DNA from: Flavobacterium sp. ACN2
GTDB taxonomy: Bacteria > Bacteroidota > Bacteroidia > Flavobacteriales > Flavobacteriaceae
DNA: 64,000 nt
NCBI RefSeq assembly: GCF_002303885.1
Contig: NZ_MRCM01000005.1
Location: 1 to 64,000 of the forward strand
Direction: 5' to 3'
Below are positions 52,150-61,452 of this stretch, piece by piece (the stretch's first letter is position 1; each line of letters opens with the position of its first letter). Made by a program: the position numbers and the translations under genes. A model generated the notes under the pieces. The model was given only the letters and a program-made list of their open reading frames with translations, had not been told where the DNA came from and searched no databases.

Positions 52150-52839
52150 ATGAAAATTATTTCAGACAAAAACAATCTCCAAATTCTTCACGAAGACAAC
52201 CATATTATTGTGGTTAACAAACGTGTGGGCGATATTGTACAAGGTGATAAAACGGGCGACAAACCTTTGTCTGATGTTGTGAAAGAATATATTAAAGCCA
52301 AATACAATAAACCTGGAGATGTTTTCTTGGGTGTTATCCATCGTCTAGATAGACCTACAACCGGAATTGTTGTTTTTGCTAGAACTAGTAAAGCTTTATC
52401 GCGTATGAATGAATTGTTCAGTAATCGCGAAACCCAAAAAACATATTGGGCTGTTGTCAAAAATAAACCAAAAGACGAAAAAGCAAAATTGGTTCATTAT
52501 TTAAAAAGAAACGAAAAAAACAACACTTCAAAAGCACATTTAAAAGAAGTGCCAGATAGCAAATTAGCCAGTTTAGATTACACTATAATAAAAGAACTTC
52601 AGAATTATACCGCTCTGGAAGTCAATTTGCATACGGGGCGTCATCATCAAATTCGTGCACAATTAAGCGCCATCGGATCGCCAATTAAAGGAGATTTAAA
52701 ATATGGCGCAGACCGAAGCAATCCCGATGGAGGAATCCATCTTCATGCAAGAAAACTAACTTTTGTTCATCCTGTTTCAAAAGAGAATATCACAATTATT
52801 GCCCCTACTCCAGATGATCCTATTTGGAATGCTGTCTGA
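52150..52839 (+). CDS. RluA family pseudouridine synthase
   Basis: This 229-residue enzyme makes pseudouridine in RNA. It has the catalytic segment HRLDRPTTGIVVFARTSKALSRMNELF (Asp in RLDRPT), the TYWAVVKN strand, and the C-terminal LHTGRHHQIRAQLSAIGSPIKGDLKYGA and IHLHARKLTFVHPV. The S4 RNA-binding domain of RluC and RluD is absent, so it is a short form acting on rRNA or tRNA. Target position is not readable from sequence. Confidence 0.92.
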   Translation: MKIISDKNNLQILHEDNHIIVVNKRVGDIVQGDKTGDKPLSDVVKEYIKAKYNKPGDVFLGVIHRLDRPTTGIVVFARTSKALSRMNELFSNRETQKTYWAVVKNKPKDEKAKLVHYLKRNEKNNTSKAHLKEVPDSKLASLDYTIIKELQNYTALEVNLHTGRHHQIRAQLSAIGSPIKGDLKYGADRSNPDGGIHLHARKLTFVHPVSKENITIIAPTPDDPIWNAV

Positions 52840-52916
52840 TTTTTATGATTTAATTGTTAATTTTTTAAATTTTATCGATTAACTTGCATAGAGAAAAAAC
52901 AAGCAAATCGAAAAAA

Positions 52917-54245
52917 ATGGACTTTAAAAGCGACATCGGATATCGAAAGGAAACTCTAAAAAAGTTATTGTATAATATTCAAAAAAGCGAAGATTTAATT
53001 GTAAAAGCTTTATATGATGACTTTAAAAAACCAGAGTTCGAAGCTGTTTTAACCGAAACTAATTACGTTATTTCGGAACTTAAGGATACGATTAAAAACC
53101 TGAATAAATGGGCAAAACCAAAACGTGTTTTTCCATCTCTGCTTAATTTTCCCTCTTCCGATTATCTTTATAAAGAACCTTATGGAGATGTATTAATCAT
53201 TGCTCCTTGGAACTACCCTTTTCAGCTTGCTTTGTGTCCTCTAGTGGCTGCAGTTGCTGCAGGAAATAGAGTCGTCTTAAAACCATCTGAACTTACCCCT
53301 CATACCTCTGCCATAATTGCAAAAATTATAGAAAAAACGTTTCACGTTAAGCACGTAGAAGTTTTTGAAGGCGGTGTTGATGTTTCTAATAAACTATTGG
53401 CGCAACGCTGGGATTATATCTTTTTTACAGGAAGCGTTTCTGTTGGTAAAATTATTGCAAAAGCGGCAGCCGAAAATCTAACTCCGGTTACTCTTGAATT
53501 AGGCGGAAAAAATCCTTGTATTATTGATGAAACAGCTAATTTAAAACTGGCTGCCAAACGAATTGTCTGGGGAAAATTTATCAACGCAGGACAAACTTGC
53601 ATTGCACCCGACTATATTCTAATTCAGAAAAACATGAAAGTCAATTTCATTTCTTATATGATTGAAGAAATCATAAAAGCCTACGGAAAGAAAATTGACA
53701 AATCTCCTGACTTTGCGCGAATTATAAATACAAAAAACTGGTATCGCTTGACCAATATGATTCAAGGTGAGCACATTTTGTTTGGTGGAGAAAGCAATGC
53801 CAGCCAACTTTATATTGCGCCTACTCTTCTTGAGGAACCAGATTTGGACAGTGCCGTTATGAAAGAAGAGATCTTCGGTCCTATTTTACCGATTCTTGTT
53901 TACGAAAATGAAAATGACATCGAAAATGTTGTGAGCCGTTATGAGAAACCTCTTTCATTTTACATTTTTAGCGAAAATAATTCATTTGCAAAGAAATTAA
54001 TTTCGAAATACTCTTTCGGAGGCGGATGCATCAACGATACCGTAATTCATTTCTCTAACAAGAGACTGCCTTTTGGCGGTGTCGGACATAGCGGAATCGG
54101 TGCTTATCACGGTAAACGAAGCTTCGACACATTTTCTCATCATAAAGCAATTGTAAAAAAAGGAAATTGGCTTGATTTGCCTATGCGCTACGCACCTTAC
54201 AAAGACAAATTGGGTCCCATAAAGCGAATTTTAGACTGGCTGTAA
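52917..54245 (+). CDS. Aldehyde dehydrogenase (ALDH3-like)
   Basis: This protein (442 residues from ATG 52917; an upstream TTG 52884 would give 453) oxidises an aldehyde with NAD(P). Features are APWNYPFQLALCPLVAAVAAGN, the FTGSVSVGKII NAD-binding loop, LELGGKNPCI (Glu base), the catalytic Cys in FINAGQTCIAPDY, EEIFGPILPI and the C-terminal PFGGVGHSGIGAYHGKRSF typical of ALDH3 proteins. No upstream ATG exists before an in-frame stop at 52866. A small TCGG-loop hairpin with AAAACATT arms follows at 54255-54274. Confidence 0.93.
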   Translation: MDFKSDIGYRKETLKKLLYNIQKSEDLIVKALYDDFKKPEFEAVLTETNYVISELKDTIKNLNKWAKPKRVFPSLLNFPSSDYLYKEPYGDVLIIAPWNYPFQLALCPLVAAVAAGNRVVLKPSELTPHTSAIIAKIIEKTFHVKHVEVFEGGVDVSNKLLAQRWDYIFFTGSVSVGKIIAKAAAENLTPVTLELGGKNPCIIDETANLKLAAKRIVWGKFINAGQTCIAPDYILIQKNMKVNFISYMIEEIIKAYGKKIDKSPDFARIINTKNWYRLTNMIQGEHILFGGESNASQLYIAPTLLEEPDLDSAVMKEEIFGPILPILVYENENDIENVVSRYEKPLSFYIFSENNSFAKKLISKYSFGGGCINDTVIHFSNKRLPFGGVGHSGIGAYHGKRSFDTFSHHKAIVKKGNWLDLPMRYAPYKDKLGPIKRILDWL

Positions 54246-54366
54246 CAGCGGTTAAAAACATTTCGGAATGTTTTGTAGATTTTTATATGGAATTGATTAA
54301 AAATATTATATTTACGTCAAGATACCTTTCAAATATTACAAGTCTATAAAACAATCTTACATAAAA

Positions 54367-55164
54367 ATGAAATCTACACTTAACCAAATTGAGGACATTA
54401 AAAAAAATGGCTTTTCCCTTGATTTTGCTACAGTTTTTAATCACGCTTTCGAAAATTACAAAAAAATAGCACTTTACTCAGGACTTATCATCCTAGTTTT
54501 TTCAATTATTGCAGCCGTCGCTTTTATGGGTATAATGATTGCCTATTTTGGTGCCGAGGCAATGACAAAAGATTTCATTCAAAATTTTGAGAATCAACAA
54601 TTCACTTCAATCCAACTCGTAATTCAAACCGTTGCTGTTTCTGTGGTTGCAGGAATTACAGCTCCTTTTGGTGCTGGTTTTCTAAAAATGGCCGATTCTG
54701 CAGACAAAGATATTGAGTTTAATGTTTCCACTATTTTCTCTTATTACAAAGCACCCTATTTTGCACAAATTTTTGTTGCTGCTTTTATTCCAGCAATTTT
54801 AGGAACTGCCATTGCCAATTTAATCGAAAGTTCAGGAATTGTATTTGTTGGAAACATCATTTCGTTTATGGTTTCTTACTTTATGTATCTTTCTATTCCA
54901 TTAATTGTTTTTGGAAACCTTAAAGCTATAGATGCTATAAAATCTAGTATCATTATCGTTACAAAAAATCCGCTTAACATATTTGCTTTTTTTATCATAG
55001 GTTTCCTTGGTTCCATGGTTGGTTTTATTGGCTGTTGCGTCGGAATCATATTTACGGTTGTTTTTAACAGCTCTATGATTTACGCGACTTATTTCGCCAT
55101 TTTTGGAACACAATCTGAGGAAGAAGATTCAATTGATTCAATCGGAAAATACAATGTAGATTAA
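54367..55164 (+). CDS. Multispanning membrane protein of unknown function
   Basis: This 265-residue protein has about six predicted helices (about 37-62, 82-100, 128-148, 155-175, 198-222, 226-248). It fits the loose glycerophosphoryl-diester/DUF975-like type of Bacteroidota membrane proteins, but I cannot assign a function. Cotranscription with the large hybrid kinase that starts 90 bp downstream is possible. Confidence 0.7.
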   Translation: MKSTLNQIEDIKKNGFSLDFATVFNHAFENYKKIALYSGLIILVFSIIAAVAFMGIMIAYFGAEAMTKDFIQNFENQQFTSIQLVIQTVAVSVVAGITAPFGAGFLKMADSADKDIEFNVSTIFSYYKAPYFAQIFVAAFIPAILGTAIANLIESSGIVFVGNIISFMVSYFMYLSIPLIVFGNLKAIDAIKSSIIIVTKNPLNIFAFFIIGFLGSMVGFIGCCVGIIFTVVFNSSMIYATYFAIFGTQSEEEDSIDSIGKYNVD

Positions 55165-55254
55165 AACCGAAAATTCTTATTTACCGAGAACTTAACCACT
55201 TCTTTTTAAGAATTTTCAAAAGACTATTTACTAAACCAACATACCCCAAATTCT

Positions 55255-58200
55255 ATGGTCGCAAACTATAGTTTTTTCAATTCGGTTATTTCAGGAATTT
55301 CCACTGCTGGGAGTGCCTTCGAATCAATTATGACTGGATGGTATGTGTTTAATTCCGATATTATTTACTATAACAACCATAAACTTTTTGTTTTAGGTTT
55401 ATCGCTTTTTGCCTTCCTTTCGCTCTTGGTTTATCAATTTTTTAGAATTAAAGCTAAAATCGGATATTTCATCGAAAAGAAGAAAGAACAAGATGCCGTT
55501 GGAAGAGAATACCAGCTTTATATCTTATTTTTTGGCATTGCGGTAATTGTAATTGAAATCATAAATGAAATTTTCAAAATAAGACCCAAAAGCCTCTTAA
55601 TTGTAAATGTTTCAATTGGGGTTTTGGTACTTGTCATTTATACGATAACAGATAAAATTAAATGGATAAGAGATAAAATCCAGCAGATTTTTATTTCCAG
55701 CTTTTTTATTTACATCAGTTACGTAGCCTACAACATTGTTACGCTAAAAAATGATGTTGTGCCCATTATTGTTTTCCTTATTTCTTTTTTCTTTTCGTAC
55801 AACATCCTTAAACCTATAAAGATTTATTGGGCCTTTGTTGCTTTAACGTTTACCTTTCTAATTACGACGTTAACACTTCAACTTATTCCAATAAAATCTT
55901 CCATCTTACTGCTTAATTTCTGCATTCTAATTTTTATTATAAATCAAGTAAAATATGCAGTTTTATTAAACAATCGCGACAATTTTAGATTTGCAAACGA
56001 AATCGTCCATAAAGGAAATTCACTTACAATAGCATCCAATCAAAAAGGTGAAATACTTTTCTGTAGTGAAACCGTAACTCCTATTTTAGGATATCAACCC
56101 GATCAAGTTATGGGTTTGAAATTCTGGGAATTAACCCATGATTTAGAATCAGAAGAAAAATTCAATCCTGTTCGAGATCAAGAAAACAAACTTTATATTA
56201 GAAAATTAAAAACAGAAAACGGCGAATACAAATACATTCAGTGGAAAGATAAAAAGTTTTCAGACGATTTAATTATTAGCATTGGGCAAGATGTTACCGA
56301 ACAAGTTATCGTTCAGGATCAATACAAAAACTTAATTGAAACTGCCACCGATATTATTTTTGAAATAGACGCAGAAGGTCATTTTACTTTTATAAATGAA
56401 TTTGGTATTTCTGCTCTTGGATATTCTCAAAACGAAATAATCAAAAAACACTATTCCAATTTTATTCATGATAATTACATCAATAGTGCCGTAGATTTTT
56501 ACGAAAATTTGGTTCTCAATGAAAACAATTATCCCATTATTGAAATTCCTATTTTGAAGAAAAATGGTGAAGAAATATGGATGTCTCAAAAAATTATTGT
56601 TCGTAAAAATGAATTAGGATTAACAATTGGCTTCTCTGGAATTGCAAGAGATATTACCGAGAAAAAAAATATCGAAAACGAGAAAAAAAGACGTCTTAAA
56701 AAAATTGAAGCCTATAACAATTCAACCAAAAAATTATCCACGACAGATTTTAGCAAATACAACGAATTAAACACTGTTATCGATTTAATATTAAAAGAAG
56801 CTGCTTCTATAAGCAACACTAACCGCGTAAGTTTTTGGAAATATGACGATGATTTAATTACTTGCAAAAATCTTTTTAGCCTTGACAATCAAAGTTTAAG
56901 CGACAAAAACATTTTAAATAAAGAGTCCTATCCTATTTATTTTGAAACCTTAAACAATAAGGCAATTATTAACGCGCCAGACGTATTCAACAAATTGGAA
57001 ACATCTGAGTTTCAAAAGCTTTATTTTACAAAAAACAATATCAAATCAATGCTAGATGTGCCTATTTTTTTAACAGGCCAATTAGCAGGTGTTGCTTGTT
57101 TTGAAAGCACAGAACAAAAGCGAGAATGGGACAATGAAGACATTAATTATGCGAGAACCATATCTGATGTGATTTCTCTTGCCATTTCTTCGCAAATGCG
57201 CTTAGAGGCAGAAAGAAAATTGGAACTTAAAAGCCAGCTTTTATCCGCGCTTTCATTATGTACAGAGAAGTTTCTGCTCAGCAAAACGACTCATCAAATG
57301 TTTCAGGAAACGTTCAATATTATAGGAAAAGCAGCCAAAGTAGATCATATGTATTATTACGAAAAAGATGCGATCTATAATACTGTAAGCCAAAAATACA
57401 AATGGTCACGAGAGGGTATTGTCCATCAAATTACGCCTTTGCATCATATGACAGAAGAAAATCTTCAAGAAATATATGATGTCGCATCGCAAAGAAAAAT
57501 CCTAAATATATTTACAAGAAATCTTAATGATGGTTTCTTCAAAAAACTTCTCATTGACAATGAAATACAATCTATCTTAATTTTACCTATCTACATTAAT
57601 GATCTTTTTACAGGTTTTATTGGTTTTGATGATTGTACAACCGAAAGAAAATGGACTGAAGATGAAATAAACATCTTTCAGGTATTGGCAAATAATATTT
57701 CATCGGCATTAGAAAGAAACCGAAATGAAACTAAGATTATTGAAAGCGAAGAGAAATTTAAACTGATTGCAAACAATATTCCTGGAACCGTTTATTTATC
57801 AAAATTTGATGCTTTCTCGACCAAAATATTCTTAAACGATGAAGTTTTAAATCTTACCGGATATTCAAAATCTGAATTTATTGAAAATAATTTGTCTTTT
57901 CTATCGTTAATTCATCCAGATGATAAAGAAGAAGTAATCAACAATCAAATCGATAATCTACAGCACGGAATGCCTTTACACAATGTGTATCGCATTCAGC
58001 GCAAAAGTGGCGAATTTATTTGGATAGAAGAATTTGGAGATGTAATTAAGCGAGACGATGAAATTGAATTTGTGGGCGGAATCTATTTTGACATTACAAG
58101 TAAAAAAGAAATAGAAGATGCGATAAAAGCCAAGCAGCTTGCTGAAGCGGCAAATAAATCAAAATCGGACTTCTTGGCTAATATGTCGCACGAAATCAGA

Positions 58201-59307
58201 ACTCCTCTAAACGGAATTATTGGTTTTACACACTTATTAATGAAAACGGATTTGGAGGAAATTCAAGAAAAATACATGACCACAATTAACCAGTCGGCTC
58301 ATTCCCTTCTTGAAATTATAAATGATATTTTGGATTTCTCAAAAATTGAAGCAGGAAAACTAGAGCTTTTTATTGATCTATATGACATAAAAAAAATCTT
58401 AGGACAAGTTTTCGATTTAATTGTATATGAGTCCAATAAAAAGAATCTGGAACTGGAATTGAATATTGATCCCGATGTTCCCAAATATATCTGGACAGAT
58501 ATTGTTCGTCTCAAACAGATTTTGATTAACCTGCTTTCAAATGCGGTTAAATTTACAACAGAAGGTTCTATCAAACTAAATGTTTCGGTTTTAGAAAAGA
58601 ACCATAGCAACAATTGTGTTCTACGTTTTGCTGTAATTGATACCGGAATTGGAATTCTTGAAAAAAATCAAAAAAAAATATTCAAAGCTTTTCTGCAAGA
58701 AGACAGCTCAACAACAAGAAAATTTGGAGGAACAGGATTAGGTTTAACCATATCTAACCAATTGCTTGCTTTAATGGAAAGCCGTTTACAACTAGAAAGT
58801 AAAATTGACGAAGGAAGTACTTTTTTCTTTGATTTAAATTTAAAAACAAGCAATCACAGCATTAATGATAAATATAATGCCGAGCTTAAAAGTTTGAATA
58901 TTGACTTAGATTCTGACGAAATTGAGACAAACGACAACAATATTACTTTTTTAATTGTAGAAGATAATAAGGTAAACATGCTTCTTCTAAAAACAATTAT
59001 AAAAAATCTATATCATAATGCTTTCATTTTCGAATGCGAAAACGGATATGAAGCCATTCAGCAATTTGAAAAAATTAATCCGACCATTATTTTTATGGAT
59101 ATTCAGATGCCAATTATGAATGGTTATGAAACTGCAAAAGCAATTAGAAATACCAAGAAGGGCCGTGATGTTCCTATTATTGCCGTGACAGCAGGCGCGG
59201 AAAAAGAAGAACGAAACAAATGTATTTCTGCCGGAATGGATGATTATATTTCTAAACCAATTATGAAAGGAAGTGTTGAAGAAGCACTAGTTAAATGGCT
59301 AGGGTGA
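55255..59307 (+). CDS. Large hybrid sensor histidine kinase/response regulator
   Basis: This 1350-residue protein has about seven membrane helices (45-235), then PAS (about 245-350), PAS (355-470), GAF (490-650), GAF (665-820), PAS (830-950), a HisKA with H979 in FLANMSHEIRTPLNG, HATPase (about 1075-1195) with DTGIGI and FGGTGLGLTI, and a C-terminal receiver with D1282 in IIFMDIQMPIMNG. A phosphorelay from H979 to D1282 is expected. No output domain or partner regulator is adjacent, so the output must be by phosphotransfer or protein contact. Five sensor domains and a membrane bundle suggest integration of several signals. Confidence 0.95.
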   Translation: MVANYSFFNSVISGISTAGSAFESIMTGWYVFNSDIIYYNNHKLFVLGLSLFAFLSLLVYQFFRIKAKIGYFIEKKKEQDAVGREYQLYILFFGIAVIVIEIINEIFKIRPKSLLIVNVSIGVLVLVIYTITDKIKWIRDKIQQIFISSFFIYISYVAYNIVTLKNDVVPIIVFLISFFFSYNILKPIKIYWAFVALTFTFLITTLTLQLIPIKSSILLLNFCILIFIINQVKYAVLLNNRDNFRFANEIVHKGNSLTIASNQKGEILFCSETVTPILGYQPDQVMGLKFWELTHDLESEEKFNPVRDQENKLYIRKLKTENGEYKYIQWKDKKFSDDLIISIGQDVTEQVIVQDQYKNLIETATDIIFEIDAEGHFTFINEFGISALGYSQNEIIKKHYSNFIHDNYINSAVDFYENLVLNENNYPIIEIPILKKNGEEIWMSQKIIVRKNELGLTIGFSGIARDITEKKNIENEKKRRLKKIEAYNNSTKKLSTTDFSKYNELNTVIDLILKEAASISNTNRVSFWKYDDDLITCKNLFSLDNQSLSDKNILNKESYPIYFETLNNKAIINAPDVFNKLETSEFQKLYFTKNNIKSMLDVPIFLTGQLAGVACFESTEQKREWDNEDINYARTISDVISLAISSQMRLEAERKLELKSQLLSALSLCTEKFLLSKTTHQMFQETFNIIGKAAKVDHMYYYEKDAIYNTVSQKYKWSREGIVHQITPLHHMTEENLQEIYDVASQRKILNIFTRNLNDGFFKKLLIDNEIQSILILPIYINDLFTGFIGFDDCTTERKWTEDEINIFQVLANNISSALERNRNETKIIESEEKFKLIANNIPGTVYLSKFDAFSTKIFLNDEVLNLTGYSKSEFIENNLSFLSLIHPDDKEEVINNQIDNLQHGMPLHNVYRIQRKSGEFIWIEEFGDVIKRDDEIEFVGGIYFDITSKKEIEDAIKAKQLAEAANKSKSDFLANMSHEIRTPLNGIIGFTHLLMKTDLEEIQEKYMTTINQSAHSLLEIINDILDFSKIEAGKLELFIDLYDIKKILGQVFDLIVYESNKKNLELELNIDPDVPKYIWTDIVRLKQILINLLSNAVKFTTEGSIKLNVSVLEKNHSNNCVLRFAVIDTGIGILEKNQKKIFKAFLQEDSSTTRKFGGTGLGLTISNQLLALMESRLQLESKIDEGSTFFFDLNLKTSNHSINDKYNAELKSLNIDLDSDEIETNDNNITFLIVEDNKVNMLLLKTIIKNLYHNAFIFECENGYEAIQQFEKINPTIIFMDIQMPIMNGYETAKAIRNTKKGRDVPIIAVTAGAEKEERNKCISAGMDDYISKPIMKGSVEEALVKWLG

Positions 59308-59447
59308 TTTTTTTAGTTTCAGATTGTTTGCTGAAACTGAAAACTGCGACTGACAACAAAACATAAACCTTTCAATTGTAAAATTTATCATAAAAAATAT
59401 ATAAATTCGTACAACGTTTTAAATAACAAGTTAAAAAACAATTCAAT

Positions 59448-60302
59448 ATGAAATGGCAAGGCAGAAGGCAAAGTGATAATGTCGAAGACAGAAGATCAAT
59501 TTCTGGTGGAGGAAAAGCAATAATTGGCGGAGGAGTTATTGGGATCATTGTTTTGCTTCTAAATGTTTTTGGCGGCGAAACAGGTCAGCAAATAGCGCCA
59601 ATACTAGAACAAATGCAAGGCGGACAAGGACAACAGACTGAAGCTGCAGCTCCGTTAAGCAAGGAAGATGAAGAAATGGGTAATTATGTAAGAACTTTGT
59701 TAGCGTACAATGAAGATACGTGGACTAAGATTTTTGCTGAGCATGGAATGACATACGAAAAGCCAAAATTAGTTCTCTTTAAAGGCGCTGTACAAACTGC
59801 CTGCGGTGGAGCATCATCTGCTTCGGGCCCTTTTTACTGTCCAGGTGACCGCAAAGTATATATGGATTTAGATTTCTTTGAAGAATTAAAAACTAAATTT
59901 GGTGCAAAAGGAGGCGATTTTGCCATTGCATACGTTATTGCGCATGAAATTGGCCATCACATTCAAACTTTAATGGGAACATCTTCTAAGATGCGTCAGA
60001 TGCAGCAAGGAAAAAGTGATGCCGAAGCTAATAAATTATCTGTAGCATTAGAATTACAGGCTGATTTTTATGCTGGAGTTTGGGCACATGATAATCAAAA
60101 AGATCTTGATGTTGGAGATATTGATGAAGCTTTAAGTGCAGCAAATGCAGTTGGAGATGATGCAATACAAAGTAAAATGCAAGGACACGTTGTTCCCGAC
60201 TCTTTTACCCACGGAACTTCAGAGCAAAGAATGTATTGGTTTAAAAAAGGTTTCAAAACCGGAGATATAAATCAAGGCAATACATTTGAAGAAATTCGAT
60301 AA
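59448..60302 (+). CDS. YpfJ-type neutral zinc metallopeptidase
   Basis: This 284-residue protein begins MKWQGRRQSDNVEDRR, typical of the KPN_02809/YpfJ family, with one membrane helix (about 25-43), a Gly/Gln-rich linker and a metallopeptidase domain. The zinc motif is A-H166-E167-I-G-H170-H with a downstream ELQADFYAGVW. Substrates are unknown. The length fits the family. A strong terminator follows at 60331. Confidence 0.93.
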   Translation: MKWQGRRQSDNVEDRRSISGGGKAIIGGGVIGIIVLLLNVFGGETGQQIAPILEQMQGGQGQQTEAAAPLSKEDEEMGNYVRTLLAYNEDTWTKIFAEHGMTYEKPKLVLFKGAVQTACGGASSASGPFYCPGDRKVYMDLDFFEELKTKFGAKGGDFAIAYVIAHEIGHHIQTLMGTSSKMRQMQQGKSDAEANKLSVALELQADFYAGVWAHDNQKDLDVGDIDEALSAANAVGDDAIQSKMQGHVVPDSFTHGTSEQRMYWFKKGFKTGDINQGNTFEEIR

Positions 60303-60330
60303 TACATAAAACCAAATATAATAACCACCA

Positions 60331-60362
60331 AAAAAAGCCCAACTTAGCAGTTGGGCTTTTTT
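60331..60362 (+). terminator. Intrinsic terminator after the zinc peptidase
   Basis: GCCCAACT (60337-60344) pairs with AGTTGGGC (60349-60356), loop TAGC, extended by an A-run pairing with the T-run to 60362. Confidence 0.92.
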
Positions 60363-60461
60363 AATGAAATTCCAATAAAAAATTCCAAATTCCAAGTTGT
60401 TCTACTTTTGGATTTTTTTTATTGGAATTTTGCTTTTTTTGTTTTCTGACGAAAACAAAAA

Positions 60462-60485
60462 AAGCCTTGAATTTCTTCAAGGCTT
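60462..60485 (-). terminator. Terminator of the tRNA-His gene (minus strand)
   Basis: On the minus strand AAGCCTTGAA pairs with TTCAAGGCTT around a GAAA loop, followed by a seven-T run, placed just after the tRNA 3' end. Confidence 0.88.
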
Positions 60486-60493
60486 CTTATCTG

Positions 60494-60568
60494 GGTGGCT
60501 GACCGGGTTCGAACCGGCGACCCGCGGCACCACAAACCGCTACTCTAACCAGCTGAGCTACAACCACC
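60494..60568 (-). tRNA. tRNA-His (anticodon GTG)
   Basis: On the minus strand all cloverleaf arms fold: acceptor GTGGTTG with CAGCCAC, D arm GCTC/GAGT, anticodon stem GCGGT/GCCGC with loop TTGTGGT, T arm with GGTTCGAACC. The extra G at -1 (60568) faces C73, the identity feature of tRNA-His. CCA is not fully encoded. A minus-strand terminator follows. Confidence 0.95.
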
Positions 60569-60646
60569 ATTTTTCTGCTTAGCGAGTGCAAATATAGAAC
60601 AAAGGTTGAGTTCTACAAAGAAAAAAATGAAAAATTTTCATAAAAA

Positions 60647-61363
60647 TTAAATCAAATTTTCTAAGCTATTGACTGCCAAACACCTTTCAACCGTAAAACC
60701 TTCTGCAAAATCTTTCCCAACTAACCTTCCTAAGTCCTGCGCGCGATAATTTAAGCTTTCAAAAAAGTTTTTACTCGTAATTGGCGTCGAAGGTTCTTTT
60801 GAATTCGGATCGTAAAATTGAGTTTTGTACGCCATAATCGCTTCAATCTTCTTTTCTTCAAATCCTGTAATGTCTACAACGAAATCAGGTTCTAGATTTT
60901 TCCATTGAATATAATGATAAACCACTTTGGGTCTCCACGCTTCTTGTGGCACTCCATCAATCGAAGTTTCAATTTTCATTAACCCTGAAAGAAAACAAGA
61001 ATCCGAAACCAATTTGCTTCCTTTTCCGTGATCTATATGGCGATCATCAATTGCATTACACAACACAATTTCTGGCTTGTATTTACGAATCATTTTAATG
61101 ACTTCTAATTGATGTTTTTCATCATTAACGAAAAATCCGTCACGCATTGCTAAATTTTCACGCACAACAACTCCTAAAATCTTAGCTGCATCTTTTGCTT
61201 CCTGATCCCTAATTTCTGCTGTCCCGCGTGTTCCTAATTCACCACGCGTTAAATCTACAATACCTACTTTTTTCCCAAGGGAAACTTCTTTTAAAATTGT
61301 TCCAGCACAACCTAATTCTACATCGTCTGGATGCGCCCCAAAGGCCAATATGTCTAATTTCAT
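60647..61363 (-). CDS. bshB1: Bacillithiol biosynthesis deacetylase BshB1
   Basis: This 238-residue LmbE-type zinc enzyme removes the acetyl group of GlcNAc-malate in bacillithiol synthesis. The metal motif AHPDDVELG (H11, D13, D14) is followed by TRGELGTRGT, RDGFF, NAIDDRHIDHGKG (catalytic Asp and zinc His) and KTQFYDP. I chose ATG 61363; the longer reading to 61378 uses a TTG inside an inverted repeat. Bacillithiol needs cysteine, linking it loosely to the sulfur genes at the start of the window. Confidence 0.95.
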   Translation of the reverse strand: MKLDILAFGAHPDDVELGCAGTILKEVSLGKKVGIVDLTRGELGTRGTAEIRDQEAKDAAKILGVVVRENLAMRDGFFVNDEKHQLEVIKMIRKYKPEIVLCNAIDDRHIDHGKGSKLVSDSCFLSGLMKIETSIDGVPQEAWRPKVVYHYIQWKNLEPDFVVDITGFEEKKIEAIMAYKTQFYDPNSKEPSTPITSKNFFESLNYRAQDLGRLVGKDFAEGFTVERCLAVNSLENLI

Positions 61364-61378
61364 TATTTTTTGTTTCAA

Positions 61379-61441
61379 GTTTCAAGTTTCAGGTTTCAAG
61401 TTGTCAACAGAACGTGAAACTTGAAACCTGAAACTTGAAAC
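61379..61441. repeat. GTTTCAAGTTTCAGG-type perfect inverted repeat
   Basis: Perfect 24-bp arms (61379-61402 and 61418-61441) built of GTTTCAAG and TTTCAGG units flank a 15-bp centre. It lies between menF and bshB1 on the minus strand and could end or attenuate the menF transcript. The same units appear at about 38709-38752. Confidence 0.85.
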
Positions 61442-61452
61442 AATTTTATAAA

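Noticed and set aside
60397..60582. 61-codon plus-strand ORF over the tRNA-His gene
   Set aside because: The part after the hydrophobic start (GWLTGFEPATRGTTNRYSNQLSYN) is antisense tRNA, a classic false ORF.
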